This document shows positions 1 through 11,559 of a DNA stretch of 64,000 nt, one piece after another. The stretch is from Terebella lapidaria. Taxonomy: Eukaryota > Annelida > Polychaeta > Terebellida > Terebellidae. Position 1 is the first letter of the stretch, and each line of letters begins with the position of its first letter. Both the position numbers and the translations under genes were made by a program. The stretch is taken from positions 58,920,451 to 58,984,450 of the forward strand of contig OX424556.1 in NCBI GenBank assembly GCA_949152475.1, read 5' to 3'. The notes below the pieces were generated by a model that saw only the letters and a program-made list of their open reading frames with translations, made no database searches and had not been told where the DNA came from.

Positions 1-430
1 GCTAGCCTAGCTTGTTGGCGGCTTCACGCAGAAAACCAGGAACGCATTTTGCCACTGAGTAGTACCACCAGTTTTCTCGCCTGCACGGCCCATGTACCGT
101 ACACTGCTCCTTAATACTACTCTTTCACTGAAAACATACCATTTAATCCGTCTCGCACCTTTTTAATCCTTATTGAAAATAGAGGACGGCGCAGGATAGG
201 ATACTTGGGCCAAATGGACTATAGGCCTAGATTCCTTACTTGGTTTGATGCAGTGTAGGCTGTAGGCGACGGCTTGCACAACTGAATGTGTGCTCGGCGT
301 TCTGTAAACAAAACGTACGAAGCCTTACCCAAAACATGCTTACTGACTGACCGACATCGAAAGACACGACAGCTCGGTGTCATAGGCAGGTAGGACTTCT
401 TCTTCTTCTTCTTCTTCCGTGTAAAGTCGA
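1..430. other. Non-coding, with a CTT microsatellite
   Basis: No coding signal is seen here. A short CTT run lies at about 395-416, directly before the foldback repeat that begins near 431. Confidence 0.6.
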
Positions 431-983
431 GTTAAACACAAAACCTCATATAATTTTTGGCCATAACTTCCTTTGGGTTGGTCGGATCAATTTGAAATTT
501 TGTTTGTTTCCATTTGGCATGAAACCATATTTTTTCACCAAATTTCAGATTTCTATTTTGAAATTGAAAAAGTTGGCAATCTACTCCAATGTTAAATTTC
601 ACTCAAAACATGAATTTTGCGAGTCTGAGCAGAATTTAGCATGTTGTTCGATGTTCGTATTGCACAGTTCTTTGTAAGAATGATATTTTATTAGAATACA
701 CCTGTATGAGTCTCCAACTCAAAAACTTTCCTCATATTACATTTCTTAGCGGAATGAAGATCATGAAATCCCCAAATTTGCTTGAAGTCCTGTTATCCGA
801 TTTGGGTCCACTATTTAACATTGAGCTAGATTGCCAACTTTCTCAGTTTTCAAGATAGAAGTCTGAAAATTGGAGAAAAAATATGGTTTGGTGCCAAATG
901 GAAACATATAAAATTTCAAATTGATCCGACCATTCTGAACGGAGTTATGGCCAAAAATCATATGAGGTTTTGTGTTGAATTTA
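431..983. repeat. Foldback element, arms about 170 bp
   Basis: The left arm (431-600) and right arm (812-983) are inverted copies of each other. Both carry the shared strings ACACAAAACCTCATAT, TTGGCCATAACT and CCATTTGGCA, at roughly 85 percent identity by eye. The 210-bp middle is not repeated. No coding potential is evident; the 61-codon frame at 492-677 lies within an arm and is a by-product. Related fragments, sharing GTAGATTGCCA next to a GATGGG(A/G)CTAAAATT motif, occur at 1670-1760 and 11165-11270, so this is a dispersed family. The class cannot be set because no target duplication is obvious. Confidence 0.7.
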
Positions 984-1787
984 AGTATAGATGCTGAATT
1001 CTAATACTAGTAACAGTGTAGGACTACTTGCACCCTAAACATTTAAACGCGCGTTGATACCATTTTAGAAGAGTTGATCTGTTCCACTCATTATACTAGT
1101 AACTCTAACGGAGAGAGGATAATTTAGCACAATGAAACGTTGTGCATTGCCTCCCATTGAATGAGCAAACCGCGCGAGATTTGAATAAAGTTCACGAGAT
1201 TGTCTTATTATATGAGGTCAATTGTCATCTGAAAAACATGTCATTTGGTCCAAGATGCATAAAGGTATGAATTTCAAACCATAGTATCAAAATATAAAGG
1301 CGAATACTGAAAACAATAACCATTTCCCTTCATTCATAAACTAGATGTCACTTGTCAACTGAAAACATGACGCGGCCCTGCACAGTGCTATCCGGAACCG
1401 GGTAAACACTATACCAAAACAAAGCTGAAGGTTTGACACACACGAGCAAAAGTCAGCGTTCTCCAACAAAAGTCAGAAGACTTTCAAATTGACACCAATG
1501 CAAACGAAGCTGAATAGCTCATGGGGATGTCCAGCCATCTTGGAAACTACTTTTGAGGTCATAACTCAAATCAAATCAAATCAAATCAAATCAACACTTT
1601 GATTGTAAAGGCCTAACTCCACATCAAGTAGTGTCGACACTACTGCATATGCGTGTATGTATGAAATTTCATGATGGGGCTAAAATTAACCTCGTAGATT
1701 GCCAGTTTTTGGAAATTTATCAGAGAGATGTGAACATTGCCGTTTAATATCGAGATGCAAGTTCCTATCTGACTGTAGGCTGCGACG
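984..1787. other. Non-coding; CAAAT microsatellite and foldback-family fragment
   Basis: No gene is seen. A pentanucleotide run of about six copies of TCAAA lies at 1566-1594. The stretch from about 1670 to 1760 resembles 11165-11270 and is a fragment of the foldback family at 431-983. Confidence 0.5.
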
Positions 1788-1885
1788 AGTAGTATAGTAG
1801 AGGCCACAGGATTCTGCCAGGTGGCGCTACAGCATTTGCTAAGGGGAGCTTCATCGTCAGAACGTGATCCTCGTATTCACTAGGG
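1788..1885 (+). repeat. Polinton-like terminal fragment
   Basis: The first ten bases, AGTAGTATAG, are identical to the outer end of the Polinton at 17939. The following sequence keeps the same order of motifs: GCCAGGTGGCGCTAC, then a GCTAAGGGGAGC/GCTAGGGGGCGC block, then CGTCA..ACGT and CACTAGGG. This looks like the left end of an older, related element. It is a diverged fossil and no capsid or polymerase gene is recognisable beside it. Confidence 0.6.
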
Positions 1886-3736
1886 AGCTACAGAGTCATA
1901 AAGTGTTTCAATTTCTCCACGAATCTGATATTATGAGCCGAAGGATGCAATTCATAAGTCTTTGGTAGGCGTTAAGCAATTCTTTCCTTTCGTTTTTTGC
2001 ATGACCTCATCCTCTGTAACAATATATATTCCATCCTGGACAAACGTCAGTATGTGTTTGAGAGCGCTCTCATCCATTCTAAGGCGAACTCGTCCTCTGA
2101 CGTGTCATGGTTATATACGTCACATCTCGGCATGTGCAAAATTAGATTGAAATGATTAGAAAACAAACAACGCTCCATAGCTGAATCATTTTGCTCAAGT
2201 CGTCTTGTCTGGCTGCCAATCAACATGGTTGTGTATTGCTCGTGGGCATGATGTGTTCAGAAGAGATATCCAGTATTGGAGATCTTTCATGGTCTGTTGA
2301 CTGACTGGACAGCGGGTTTGATCTCAGACATTTGTATCCTAGTGTTGTTGGTTTCGCTTCCACGAGGAGATGTCCATGATCTCTCAAGTTCATCTTATTG
2401 AATTATTGAAGAAACTTTCACGGGTACTTAGTAGGTGTCTACATTTACCTGGTCAGGATCATGACTTGCTGTTGGTTGCAATAATCTTTCTGAACAGAGG
2501 CAGATAATGACAGTTTCTCCTCTGAGTCTTTGCCGTATTGCAGATTCTGATTCAAGTAGATGACGCTCAGGTTCCTATGGCGGCCCCCTTCTTGAACAAG
2601 TCAGCAATCCTCGGATCCTTCGAAGACACTTGATATGAGGATGTCCGGAACGATGACGCTATTTTCCTCAGATGAGATGAAGTATTCGGAATCCAGATTC
2701 ATATCCCCAGTAAATACTGCACGAGAGGCCACACCGTCGAGTTCATGATGTCAGTGCCATCGCAACATCAGCTGTAGAGTGGGTGTTGGCACCTGCCATG
2801 GTGAAGGCGATGACGGCTGCTGCTGCTGTGATGATGGTTGTATCAAGTTAAGAAAAGCATGGACTGAGTTTCTTTGTGAGTCCTCATTTAAAGACGACGA
2901 ACAGTAAATTTTTTTTCTTGCACAAATATACTGCTTATGTTCATATGATATGCTACGAAATAAATAAATGTACGAATTCCATCGATATAATGCGCGTCTG
3001 GCACGATCAAAATGCTGTTCACAGTGCCCCAGCCATGCCGTGTGTTTCAGGTAAAAGAATCGTGACGTCACGATAGGTCATTACGTTTTCCATACCGCTG
3101 TATAGATACCGGAACGTTTTCCGCGGCTGCTGTGATCACCGCGGTGAGGTCAAAGAATTTTCATGCGATGAGATGGCATTCATTAAATATTTGCGACACA
3201 CCCATTTTTGGGCAGAAGGATATGAAAATTTGCCACCATGTTCAGGAGAGTATATAGATGACACTGTTATGGTTAAATATATTGTTAACCTGAAAAATAT
3301 GCACAGTCCATGCCCTAACATGGTCTCTAATCGGAAAATATTTCAAGAGGGGTGATGAGTTATAACCCACAGGTAAATATGTGCTCATCAGAATTTTCTC
3401 AAAATTTGTCTGATTATCAAGTGATATGTGTAGATTGAAATCGTTGAATAAAAATTGGGGGTCACCGCGTTGGATTTGTTGCAAAACACTTTCGAAAGAG
3501 TTTAGCTATCCTTCGAAATCCGCCATATTATTAATTTCAAATTGAATTAACAGCCCCAGAAAAAAAATCCATACGGTAAAAACTTATAAAATTTAGTATA
3601 CATGTCCAGTGGATTGTACAAATGTAAACAATGAAAAAAAAATTGGGGGTCATTGCGGTAGAATTTTCGCAATCTGCATTTGAATGTTGTATGTCGGACT
3701 AGGATCGTGCGCCCGTTTGCCACCAAAACGTCAGAG
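1886..3736. other. Non-coding or decayed sequence
   Basis: No intact gene is seen. The minus strand around 1960-2130 has coding-like codon use but I cannot assign it. A pair of related segments ends in TTGGGGGTCA(C/T) near 3452 and 3641, about 190 bp apart, a diverged direct repeat. CGTGACGTCACGATAGG near 3060 recurs inverted near 4183. Confidence 0.4.
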
Positions 3737-4174
3737 GTTATAGTCGGCGTCATTGGTCTGTGAGCGGTGGTTTTTCGGCGATTACTCCGTCGATAATTCA
3801 TATATTCCGATGAAATTTTGGCAAGAGTGTTATTTTATACTCGCCTAATAGGGTATGAATTTTTAGAGAGATTGGTGTGTAAACAAAAAAGTTAGTCTAT
3901 TTGGCCTATATATAACGAAATAGGAAAACGTCAAAACGTTATCTATAGAAATGCTACGGCGATCGGGGGCGGTCCACGGCCGATTTCACCAGATTTCTAC
4001 TATGGACGAGATGGGCCAACTTTTTTGCTTCGCATCCAATCTTCTCGAAAATGCATTCCTAATTAGGCGGTTCAGAGATAACATTCCTGTCAAAATTCCA
4101 TCGGATTATCTTAAATATTGACGGAGTAATCGCCGAAAAAACACCGCTCACAGACCAATGACGCCGACTATAAC
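3737..4174. repeat. Long hairpin, arms about 158 bp
   Basis: The arms at 3737-3895 and 4018-4174 are inverted copies sharing ATAGTCGGCGTCATTGGTCT, TCGGCGATTACTCCGTC and ATCCGATGGAATTTT-like strings, with a loop of about 120 bp. An outer inverted pair containing TGACGTCA lies near 3060 and 4187, so the whole may be a foldback element of about 1.1 kb. Transcripts would form a long double-stranded stem. Confidence 0.75.
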
Positions 4175-4614
4175 TATCGTTACCTATCGTGACGTCACAT
4201 CATTCGCTGGAAGCTTCTTGAAGGGAGTCTCCACTACAGAGCGCCCACAGGGCAACAGGATGCATATTCATTGAAAATATTGTTGCTATCATTTATAACT
4301 CATACGACTCTATCATATAAGGAAAAAATCCTGAATATTATTTTTTCACCGTCCGTCGCCTTTAAGCGAAACTGTACGTAAATGTAGATATATTACGTTT
4401 TCTCTTCATTGTACTTTCTTCAAATGATGCTCTCGAATTAAAGTCAACACGCATGTACTCTTGATGACCGCGCAAAGCTGTTGTTGTGTATCTTCAGATG
4501 GTGTCTTCTCCTGCTTGACCAGCACTTTGGCTCTATCCTCAGTTTGCTGTATGTCTCATTTGCCTGTTCATTAATGAAGAGACTGCCTTTGTGTACAGGC
4601 TAACATTTAGACGA

Positions 4615-4775
4615 TATAGCTCAATTCAGCAAGTACGGGTGAACGTTATGACGATAAAGCTCCCCTAATTTCAATGGCTAGCGAACGTTATGACGATATA
4701 GCTCCCCTAAAGAGTATGGAGTGTAAGTTACAACGATAAAGCACCCCTGGCGAGTACGGGGAGCATCAGATCACA
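4615..4775 (-). repeat. Polinton-like subterminal repeats
   Basis: Three degenerate copies of a CGAACGTTATGACGATA / GCTCCCCTAA / GAGTACGGG unit lie here. They match in order and orientation the right-end subterminal repeats of the Polinton, where GCAAACGTTATGACG alternates with GCCCCCTAGCGA and GAGTGCGGG. With the left-type end at 1788 this may be the other side of one decayed or non-autonomous relative. I see no outer right terminus. Confidence 0.45.
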
Positions 4776-7368
4776 TTAAATTTATGTGAGTGTCCACAAC
4801 AAACGCATTTTTCAGCGAATTTCATCCTACAAGTTCACACAGGCCTACTGGAAAGTGCCCTTGTGAGATTTGTATGCAACACCATCAGTCGCAATTTAAG
4901 TGTAATGGTTATCACCTTCAAACTTCAATTCTTGAACGTACTTATTCCTGGAAACTAGATGAAGGGTTCAACCTTGGTCATGTCCTCAGTTTTTCAAGGT
5001 CTCAGTTTCAATATTGTGTGTCGCTACAGTCGCTAGTTATTGATAACGCAGCGAGGCGCGCGAAGCGCGCCGAACTGCGTCTAATGGTATTGCATGTCCG
5101 AGAAAATAACACCAAAGAACTGAAAGCAGCAGAAACTGAAGATAGTCCCAACTACTATGATCACAATTTTCATCTCTGCGAATTTTGACCGGAAGTTTTT
5201 TTTAGACAGGAAACCCCTAGCGATCTGGGAGCGAATATCACCGCTCAGTGATTTTTTTTTTTGCGAAGCACCGTTTCACAATATGGTTTCACGAGCGTTC
5301 CTCAATCGGTTATTGCATTTTTTATTCGAGTATATAACATGAATACGGCAGCTAGATGACATTCATCAGTCTTTTTTGTGTCGTGGACAAACAACGAGAC
5401 TGGAACTGCGAGACATCACAACGCGACTCCATGACAACGGCCGCCCGGTACCGTAATTTCACGCAAGCAGGATACTCTAGAAAAAAGTAGATTTCTGTAT
5501 AGCGTCACGCGAACATGCATAAATGAATCAGTATGCTCACTACTGTATACGAGTATATGATAGTGAGTTATGCCGTATTCGTGCGTATATTCTAGAACTT
5601 TGGCGCCTTATGTTCCAAAACACAAAGGACTTTTGAATGCCTGATGCTGGATGGTGAATAGTTCAAATTATGCAATTTTCGTTCAAATTAATGCTTGCAA
5701 GCACAGAAAAAAAATTAAATATTGCCCAACATTATTTTCTTCCAAATATTGAACTGGTACAATGACATCTCTTTGCCTATTAATGAATTCAATTGTTGAA
5801 CATTTAAACAAGAAATATATACATATTTTTTCCTCATCACGGCTATAGGTATTTTCCATATGTTAACAGATTTATTTGAATGCATCAGAAACTTTTTGAT
5901 ATCCACAAAAGACTGGAGCCTGACATACACACAGTTATTCTAGTATAGGGAAGAAAATTAAACACCCATTACTTTATAAGTAATTCCATTTATGCCGAGT
6001 TGTACAGTGAACATGCTGGACAAAATATAACCTCCCCATGTCAAATAGGCTTATTTTTTCGTTTATATTATTTTGTTCAGTATAGGTTATTGTACATGAA
6101 ACCGTGTTCTTTGTTGACCAAATAAAAAAGACTTCGGTCAGTATTTCACTCAATTTTATTGTCACAATAGGAAGCCAGACCGATAACATGGATAACAACA
6201 AAAAGATATGCGCTGTCAAAATTTTACTGACATAATTTTGTATCTCTACACATTCAACCACTGATACATGCAATATGTAATAGTAACAAATAATAATGAC
6301 GATAAAGTTTGTCCATTATATACATGATATTAATGAAATAATAATATGCTATAACCACGATTTTACAGATTCAATGTTATGCAGAGGTATGTTCAGTGTG
6401 ACCCACACTTTCACACCTTCAAATTGAATAGTCATCCACAATATTGTGCAGTAAAATCACTGTTTGGTGTGATCCGCAGCACTGCCATTGCTCATAATTT
6501 CATTCGTTCTTAATTTTCCTGTGTGGGTATGTGGTGCTTGACACCACATAGGCATATTGTTGGCTCGAATAGATCTATTCTCTTGATCTGTTGTCTTGAA
6601 TAGGCAGGTCATCAGATCTCCAGGGCAATTTTGATCTCAGTTATTCCTCTATAGTTAGTGGTTGGATATAAATATGACAATTGGTTATGAAAGAAAGTTT
6701 TTTGTTGGAAAGTTTATTCACAACACAACAAGTATGGGGTTGTCTGTATCTGCCTTCATCACTTCGTGTTACTGATATATTCTTATCGTTGATTATCACA
6801 GTTCACAGAAGTTAGTTTCCTATAAAAACGGTTATGAAAATTTTTTTTTTTTAAATCAACTAAAGAACTTCATTACGTGATACAGCTGTAATTACCGTTT
6901 TAAGTGTATTTCGCTCATGAAATTCTAGTCACATAATATCCATTGAATCTCATGCAGTTAGTCTTGGGCAATATCTATTCCCAGGTAGTTCCTTATAGTG
7001 AGTTGTCAGTTTCAGAAATAACAGTGGTCATGATGAAATTTCTGCATTTATGATTTTGTGTTACTCATAAGCTCAATCATTATATTGATTATCTAGAGGG
7101 ACAAATATCGCCCAGATATGGGTTACCTTTCTTACCTATCAAACCTCATGTCAGAAGTCTTGAGTAATTTGACTCCCATTTAATCTCCTATAGTAACTGT
7201 TGCATCTTGAGGTTACAGCTATCAACCCGTTCGTTCTCACCGCGTCTTAATTGAGGTTACAGTGCTGCTGAATCAGTGAGTTGATTATCTGCAATTCTGC
7301 ATGCGAGCCATGTGTCCTAAATTCGTCTACTTTTTGGGATGTTCAAAGCATTTAACACACCTTCATAT
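4776..7368. other. Non-coding AT-rich region
   Basis: No supported gene. The 132-codon frame starting at 4790 has no recognisable domain and is not preferred as coding. A perfect GC palindrome (GGCGCGCGAAGCGCGCC) sits at 5055-5071. A short inverted pair CTCACTA/TAGTGAG lies near 5537-5568. AATTGGTTATGA plus a following AAAGTTTTTT recurs near 6680 and 7446. Confidence 0.5.
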
Positions 7369-7770
7369 TAATATGTTATTATGCAGACCATAGGGACGCA
7401 GCGAGTGGAAAAGGAGCCTTCTGAATATGTAGATACAATAACAACAATTGGTTATGATGAAAGTTTTTTTTAGTTTTATTGTTACACACATAGATCTAGG
7501 CCCACTGACTGTCCATGAGCCTGATTCAGACAGTTTTTTTTATTCAACCGCTTGCAAGTATTAGTCAATATTTTTTGGCAATATTCTAGGCCTAGATCTA
7601 TCAGCATCATTGCAGTGTATTTATATCATATACATACAGTAATACACCAGCACACATATATGCCCATTAACATGATAATAGTTAATACGACTATAATACA
7701 TGTATAGAGATATACAAGAAATCTGCATTTCCACTCGCTGCGTCTCTATGCTCTGCATAATAACATATTA
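7369..7770. mobile_element. MITE-like element, 43-bp inverted ends
   Basis: The ends 7369-7411 and 7728-7770 are near-perfect inverted copies, sharing AATATGTTATTATGCAGA and GACGCAGCGAGTGGAAA. The 316-bp interior is AT-rich and non-coding. Length and structure fit a small non-autonomous DNA transposon. The target duplication is not clear. Confidence 0.65.
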
Positions 7771-8758
7771 GTTAAACCTGAGGAGATTCGAATAATGGAC
7801 CTTTTCACAGCATAGGTTTCTGATGATTGCCTAACGACCAATTATCCAGCCAATCAGGTGCTGACCGCAGATTTGTATCAAAACCACTTTCCTGACGGAC
7901 CGAATTTTTCTGAAAACGCGATCAGAATCACCAAAAACATCCAAATAGACATTTTCCTCTATTATTTGCTTAGAAAATTTTCAGAGGGGAATGTTTTTCT
8001 AGTTTTCTTGCGTCGTACGCCCTCCGACTATTTTGTCGCAGCAAAGCCTTTCATGGGTAAAACCCTTCGATTTGGAGACCGGCTTATTTTTCGGAAAAAC
8101 CCACAGTTTCGGTTTGGGAACAGGCGTTTTCTCAAGTCGTATGCATGTCACAGTGCTCGAAAAACTAAAGCCATTCATTTCTCGTTGGTTCATCTTTGGG
8201 AGATCAGTGCAATGCAAATGTAGATGGACGATTCTGTACAATACAGTGCTTTTCGTGCATTTTATAGTTAGGCCTACTCCAGTCATTTTTCTCTAACCAC
8301 TGGTCAAGAAACTCGCGCAGTGTTTTTCGTTGATCTCGAAATACCTGCGGCCAGCCAGTGATTTGTGCATTTGAAAGACGGAGATTACCGATTATTCATA
8401 GTCTCAAATATTGAAGGGCTCTTCAGATCCATTCTATAACATTTCAAACTTGTTTGTAGCTTGTTACGCAAAACAGAAAAGCATTATTTTGTGCATATTC
8501 AGAATATCATAAATTAGTTGGAACATGCCCCAAATGGTTTCTCCGGAGCTACCGAATGTTATATTCTCTGAACGTTTCCAAAATGGAGAACCCAAAATTG
8601 TTTGTACATCTCCAAGTTCACGTACCTGACCATTTATGTCAGATCAGATCGAGCTTGTCCTTTGGTCTTTGGTGGTGATTAGTGATGAATATGTTTACAA
8701 ATTTTCCTTGGTGATAATGTTGCACAAGTATTGATATCTCGTACGTGGTTCATTTCAG
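7771..8758. other. Upstream region or intron of the TRIM-like gene
   Basis: No coding exon is supported. The open frames near 7858-8296 overlap each other on both strands and show no domain. The stretch ends in a pyrimidine-rich tract and TTTCAG at 8758, a good 3' splice site for the downstream exon, so at least its right part is probably intron. Confidence 0.5.
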
Positions 8759-8780
8759 GAAAGTGAAAAGCCAAGACACG

Positions 8781-10568
8781 ATGGCGACAGGCAGTGAGTC
8801 TGATGGGGGATTAAGTGACCTGATTGAATGTGCGATCTGCATCAACCCAGTCACCAACCACCGAGTGCTGCCGTGCCAACACATGTTCTGCCAGTCCTGC
8901 CTGGAGACGGTCGTTGAACATAATGCCATCTTGTGTCCAGTTTGTAGACACTTCTGCAGTGTATTGGGCGGCAAGGTTGAATCTCTTCCCAGGAACCTGG
9001 TTCTAGTAAAACTACTGGAACAGTTCTGTGAAAGCTGCAAGAGAAGCAGGAGAAGGGTGAAGTGCTCTCACTGTCAGAAGTGGTTGTGTGATACATGTGC
9101 TAAAAGGTGCCAAGATATTGTGGACGAAAAGATCCATACACTCCAGCAGGAAACAGTGCAACAGCTTATTGCAGGACAGAACCTCTCAAAGGTGCTTGTT
9201 GCTGAAATGCTGAATGTCAATGAACAGGTAAATATGGCAGCTGCTTGCACACAGAGAATTGGACTGAAGCAGATCAACCAACTGCAGAGGTTAAGTGCAG
9301 ATGTGTCTGCAAATGCAGAGACACTTGCAAGCTGGTCAGAGAAGTACAATAAACAGTTTGCATCGAAAACAAACTTGCAAGACTCCTCCAAATTCTGCAA
9401 ACAATGGGAGAGCAGCCTTGTTGGTTCACACACTTCTCTCTCGGGAATAAGGAGTCAGGTGTCGAACGTAGTTGTTGAAGCCAAAATGCTCCCCAAATAT
9501 GCTATAAACGCACCATGGGTACCTTTTGCTGCGGTAGTCTTCAAAAAGGAACCAATTGATTCAGATGAAGTGGGTAGCGAAGCAACGAGACCTTCGTCTG
9601 AGGAGGTGAGTCAGGACGACTTTACCGGGGACTGTGGTTCAACTGAGAGCGATGAAGACTGTTCTCCACCTTATATCACACGTCCAAGACTGATTGACTA
9701 TTCCGAGTGCACCCATTATAGTACCCACTGTGGAAGTAGGGCAAAGTCCCTGAAAAGTCCGTCATACATCGCCGTCAATCCCAAATCAGGACAGATCGTT
9801 GTAACTGATACCTACTTCAATAGTCAAGTTCAGATATTGAACAGTGACGGGGGCTTTGTTTCAGCATTTGGTTCCCAAGGGTCAGACCCAGGCCAGTTCA
9901 AGGTTGGGACGAGCTTCAGTGAAGGAGGATTGTGTATAACAACAGGTGGACATATCGTGGTTTCTGATATCGGAAATAACCGTTTGCAGATATTTGACGA
10001 AGAAGGCATGTTCATCACAGAATGTGCTGGAGATGGTCAGCTGAGTGAGCCACGTGCCCTGGCGAGGGACAAACAGGACGTGGTGTATGTATGTCAGAGC
10101 GGAAAATCTGAAGTCAAAAGCTTCAATCTCAACGGCAAATTATTGAAGACGTTCACTATTAGGTCAAACGCCGAACAATGGCGAGCATTCGGTGTGGTGT
10201 GTTGCCCGAGTGGTAATATCATTGTTAGTGGAGCGTTATCGAACGATGGAAGTTTGGAAATCTTCAATGCGGATGGTCATCATGTGATGACGGTCCATCA
10301 AGCTGGTCCCCACAAACTGGTAGCACCCAGAGATGTCACTGTAGATGTCGACGGCAACATGATTGTGACTGACGCGGGCACCCATCAAGTACACATCATA
10401 CGGCCGGACGGCAGCCACGTCCAGACGCTCGGCACCGACGATGACGACCATTACTTCCGCTATCCTACAGGGGTAGTGTGCCCAGAACCAGGTAAAATCC
10501 TCGTCGTTGACCAAGGAAACCACAGGATACAGGCCTTCTCAGCTAGGTTCACACTTTACTACAGCTAG
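8781..10568 (+). CDS. RING-finger / NHL-repeat protein (TRIM2/3/71-like)
   Basis: Predicted E3 ubiquitin ligase of TRIM-NHL type, 595 residues in one uninterrupted coding exon. A C3HC4 RING has Cys17, Cys20, Cys32, His34, Cys37, Cys40, Cys52 and Cys55. A second Cys-rich zinc site follows (Cys83, 86, 95, 98, 103, 106), in the place of a B-box but not a canonical one. About residues 110-240 are Gln/Leu/Lys-rich and probably coiled coil. An acidic Ser/Glu linker follows, then a C-terminal run of NHL repeats (about 330-590) with phrases such as GHIVVSDIGNNRLQIF. The ATG at 8781 (ACACGATGG) is preferred over the in-frame ATG at 8745, because that one lies upstream of a clear 3' splice site (TTTCAG, ending 8758). 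RING-NHL proteins ubiquitinate targets and often bind RNA; the substrate here is unknown. Lineage-specific expansions of such genes are common in marine invertebrates. Confidence 0.92.
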   Translation: MATGSESDGGLSDLIECAICINPVTNHRVLPCQHMFCQSCLETVVEHNAILCPVCRHFCSVLGGKVESLPRNLVLVKLLEQFCESCKRSRRRVKCSHCQKWLCDTCAKRCQDIVDEKIHTLQQETVQQLIAGQNLSKVLVAEMLNVNEQVNMAAACTQRIGLKQINQLQRLSADVSANAETLASWSEKYNKQFASKTNLQDSSKFCKQWESSLVGSHTSLSGIRSQVSNVVVEAKMLPKYAINAPWVPFAAVVFKKEPIDSDEVGSEATRPSSEEVSQDDFTGDCGSTESDEDCSPPYITRPRLIDYSECTHYSTHCGSRAKSLKSPSYIAVNPKSGQIVVTDTYFNSQVQILNSDGGFVSAFGSQGSDPGQFKVGTSFSEGGLCITTGGHIVVSDIGNNRLQIFDEEGMFITECAGDGQLSEPRALARDKQDVVYVCQSGKSEVKSFNLNGKLLKTFTIRSNAEQWRAFGVVCCPSGNIIVSGALSNDGSLEIFNADGHHVMTVHQAGPHKLVAPRDVTVDVDGNMIVTDAGTHQVHIIRPDGSHVQTLGTDDDDHYFRYPTGVVCPEPGKILVVDQGNHRIQAFSARFTLYYS

Positions 10569-10650
10569 TCTGGTGGACAAGCTGGTACCCAACTGCCCTA
10601 ATTAAGTGTTCTGTTCGTTTCGTATTCTGCTACTTTTGTGTCGGTGTTTG

Positions 10651-10656
10651 AATAAA
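10651..10656 (+). terminator. Polyadenylation signal
   Basis: A canonical AATAAA lies 83 bp after the stop codon of the TRIM-like gene and is its likely poly(A) signal. Confidence 0.65.
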
Positions 10657-10701
10657 GTTTCAAGGCAAGATAACATCTGGTTGGGAATGGAATATCAGAT
10701 T

Positions 10702-10702
10702 C

Positions 10703-10760
<58 letters not shown>

Positions 10761-10761
10761 C
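10702..10761. repeat. (CAA)n microsatellite
   Basis: About 20 perfect CAA units follow the TRIM-like gene. The poly-Asn frame that crosses them is a by-product. Confidence 0.95.
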
Positions 10762-11559
10762 CACTGTATTTCAAATATTCACAAAGGAGAATACTATTTT
10801 TGTTCGAATAGTAAGTGTTGTTTCTGTGTTTTTCGTCTGGTTCCAGTAAAGCACGAGAGAAGTAATGTGTCGAATAATGTGGACACGACTATACTCTGGT
10901 TTCACATCTGACTCTTTTGCATCGTTTTTTTTTCGTTGATATTTTCGCGATGTTTCATGATATTATATTCATACTTGGTATACCTCTTCTGGGAGTCTAA
11001 CGGCCATTGTCAGCCAAAAACAGCATCTTTGGTGTTAAATTTCAGCCAAAAACGTGTTCTACGTCGACCAGGGGTAAAATATTCAGATAGTTTAAGACCT
11101 GAAGACACATTCTACACAAACAGGCTGATTTTGAAAGTTCGCACCGTGTGTGGGCCCAGAATTTCAATGATGGGACTAAAATTTACATTGGGGTAGATTG
11201 CCAACTTTCTTCAATTTTTGCGATAGAGGTATTGACTTTGGAAGGCATTGCCGTTTGACTCGAAGTCGAAGTATATCAAGTTATAATACGATACCATTTT
11301 GCATTGCAGAAATTTCGTTCAAAACAAAAGTTGCAAACAAGTTAACATAGCGAAATTAGAGCATAGTATATCATGATATGCTACCCATGTCGACTTGGTG
11401 GTCGTCTCTCACAAAGCAGGCCTATCGCTCATTTTCATTTTGGTGGTTGACCGCCCGCCCTGATCTCGTTTTTGTGACAAAACGACTATTGTATACTATA
11501 TGAAAATTATTTATTTTACCCAAACCATCCTTTATCATGGTCTAATCCCTCCAAAGTGT
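10762..11559. other. Non-coding; fragment of the foldback family
   Basis: No gene is seen. From about 11165 to 11270 the sequence (GGGACTAAAATTTACATTGG, then GTAGATTGCCAACTTTCTTC) matches the repeat family at 431-983 and 1670-1760. Confidence 0.5.

Noticed and set aside
4790-5188. 132-codon frame as a gene
   Set aside because: No recognisable domain, no splice or promoter support, and it crosses a GC palindrome.
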